A DNA stretch of 64,000 nucleotides from Desmospora activa DSM 45169 (GTDB lineage: Bacteria > Bacillota > Bacilli > Thermoactinomycetales > DSM-45169): the NCBI RefSeq assembly GCF_003046315.1, contig NZ_PZZP01000001.1, forward strand, positions 1,674,001 to 1,738,000, in the 5' to 3' direction. Within the stretch, counting starts at the first letter, position 1; the number at the start of each line of letters is the position of its first letter. Below, one piece after another: positions 63,289 to 64,000 of the stretch. A program made the position numbers and the translations under genes. The notes beneath the pieces are model-generated. The model searched no databases. It was not told the DNA's origin and saw only the letters and a list, made by a program, of their open reading frames with translations.

Positions 63289-64000
63289 CTACTCGATGTT
63301 TTGCACTTGTTCCCTCATTTTTTCCAGTTCACTCTTGCATTCCACCACGAGACTTCCGATTTGGGCATCGTGCGCTTTTGATCCGATTGTGTTTACTTCC
63401 CGATTCATCTCCTGTATCAGAAAATCCAACCGGCGCCCCACTGCATCTCGTCGATGGATCGATTCCCGGAATTGGCTGAGGTGACTGTTTAGGCGTGTCA
63501 ATTCTTCGGCGATATCCGCCCGCTCGGCAAAGACGGCCGCTTCTGCCAAAATCCGATCCTGATCCAAAACAGCGGTATCGAGAAACTCCGATAGCCGTTC
63601 TTGCAATCGTTCTCGGTAGTGTGTCACCACATAGGGAACGCGTTCTTTCATCGCCTGCGTCAGTTGTTCCAGGTTCTCGAGGCGGATAAGCAGGTCGTCC
63701 GCTAGGGATTCTCCTTCTTTTTTACGCATCGTAAGTAAGGATTGCACTGCTGATTCCACCATTTCCAACAGCGGCTGACGGAACTCTTCTGGCTGCACAC
63801 GCGCTTCCGCCATCTGCAATACATGGGGATGATGCAACAGATCTGCCAAGGTGATGGAATGTGTAAAGCCGTAGCGCTCCTGCAGCAATCGCGCTGCCTG
63901 CATCAAATGATCCGCCAACTCCCAATCCACATCCAACTCTCGTCGTGAAGCCGGTTCGCCTTCCACCGTCAGCACAACATTCACCTTGCCCCGCTTCAGA
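63289..64000 (-). CDS. YicC/YloC family endoribonuclease, 5' end cut by window edge
   Basis: The C-terminal roughly 237 residues of a YicC-like protein. Visible are the GEPASRRELDVDWE segment, a long helical middle and the C-terminal block RRDAVGRRLDFLIQEMNREVNTIGSKA, which holds the family's catalytic/metal residues. YicC proteins are endoribonucleases in E. coli and B. subtilis. The frame continues past the window end, so the start is not seen. It is the first gene of the yicC-remA-gmk-rpoZ group. Confidence 0.94.
   Translation of the reverse strand, partial: LKRGKVNVVLTVEGEPASRRELDVDWELADHLMQAARLLQERYGFTHSITLADLLHHPHVLQMAEARVQPEEFRQPLLEMVESAVQSLLTMRKKEGESLADDLLIRLENLEQLTQAMKERVPYVVTHYRERLQERLSEFLDTAVLDQDRILAEAAVFAERADIAEELTRLNSHLSQFRESIHRRDAVGRRLDFLIQEMNREVNTIGSKAHDAQIGSLVVECKSELEKMREQVQNIE

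Noticed and set aside
1-64000. A defence island, biosynthetic cluster, prophage or insertion sequence
   Set aside because: Both strands were read for transposases, integrases, nuclease-effector pairs and long inverted repeats; none is present, and the gene content is mainly conserved core functions.

Overview
The window is 64 kb of chromosome from an endospore-forming, Gram-positive bacterium. I infer a member of the Bacillales near the Thermoactinomycetaceae: base composition is moderately GC-rich, and Shine-Dalgarno sites are strong and AGGAGG-like. Sporulation and germination genes are present (spoVM, ylbJ, a gerA-type operon), and the gene order is that of the Bacillus subtilis 'ylo/ylq' region read backwards. 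No rRNA, tRNA, CRISPR array, insertion sequence or prophage is visible. Nearly all genes lie on the minus strand.

Layout from low to high coordinates. 1-2.1 kb holds a CitA/DcuS-like two-component system (regulator cut by the window edge). 2.3-2.9 kb is an orphan plus-strand gene. 3.0-5.6 kb is lepB-rbgA-rnhB-yraN. 5.8-10.0 kb is ylxM-ffh-rpsP-khpA-rimM-trmD followed by rplS. 10.1-15.4 kb is smc-ftsY-MOSC. 15.6-20.5 kb is an insertion relative to B. subtilis: aspA-ansA with divergent ansR, a Nif3-like gene, csaA and a small membrane protein. 20.7-27.4 kb is the fatty-acid operon fapR-plsX-fabH-fabD-fabG-acpP-fabF-rnc, with a FapR operator at its promoter. 27.4-33.3 kb carries a broken aminoglycoside-phosphotransferase-like gene and a block that lies elsewhere in B. 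subtilis (rsmD-coaD, ylbJ, ylbK-ylbL, yceD-rpmF). 33.3-35.3 kb is accessory: a candidate structured RNA, two hypothetical genes and a 40-residue small ORF. 35.4-42.2 kb is yloU-fakA-fakB-like degV-sdaAB-sdaAA-recG. 42.5-49.9 kb is rpmB (plus strand), spoVM, thiT-thiN, rpe, rsgA, prkC, prpC and rlmN. 50.2-55.4 kb is an inserted DUF4395 gene, the gerA-type operon and a GAF-domain gene. 55.4-64 kb is yicC-remA-gmk-rpoZ-coaBC-priA-def-fmt-rsmB.

The genes form functional groups. These are ribosome assembly and translation (rplS, rpsP, rpmB, rpmF, rimM, trmD, rbgA, rsgA, rsmB, rsmD, rlmN, fmt, def), SRP-dependent secretion (ffh, ftsY, lepB), type II fatty-acid synthesis and fatty-acid activation (fab genes, plsX, fakA and a degV partner), and chromosome maintenance (smc, recG, priA). 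CoA synthesis is represented by coaD and coaBC.

I found no obviously new multi-gene system. The observations most worth a second look are the folded plus-strand RNA at 33410-33566, the 26-codon spoVM, the 40-codon ORF with its own terminator, a possible attenuator ahead of rpmB, competing RNA structures between rpe and thiT, a GCGTAC operator candidate between ansA and ansR, and the deleted APH-like pseudogene beside the FapR-controlled promoter. Starts were chosen by Shine-Dalgarno spacing, so many are shorter than the longest open frame.
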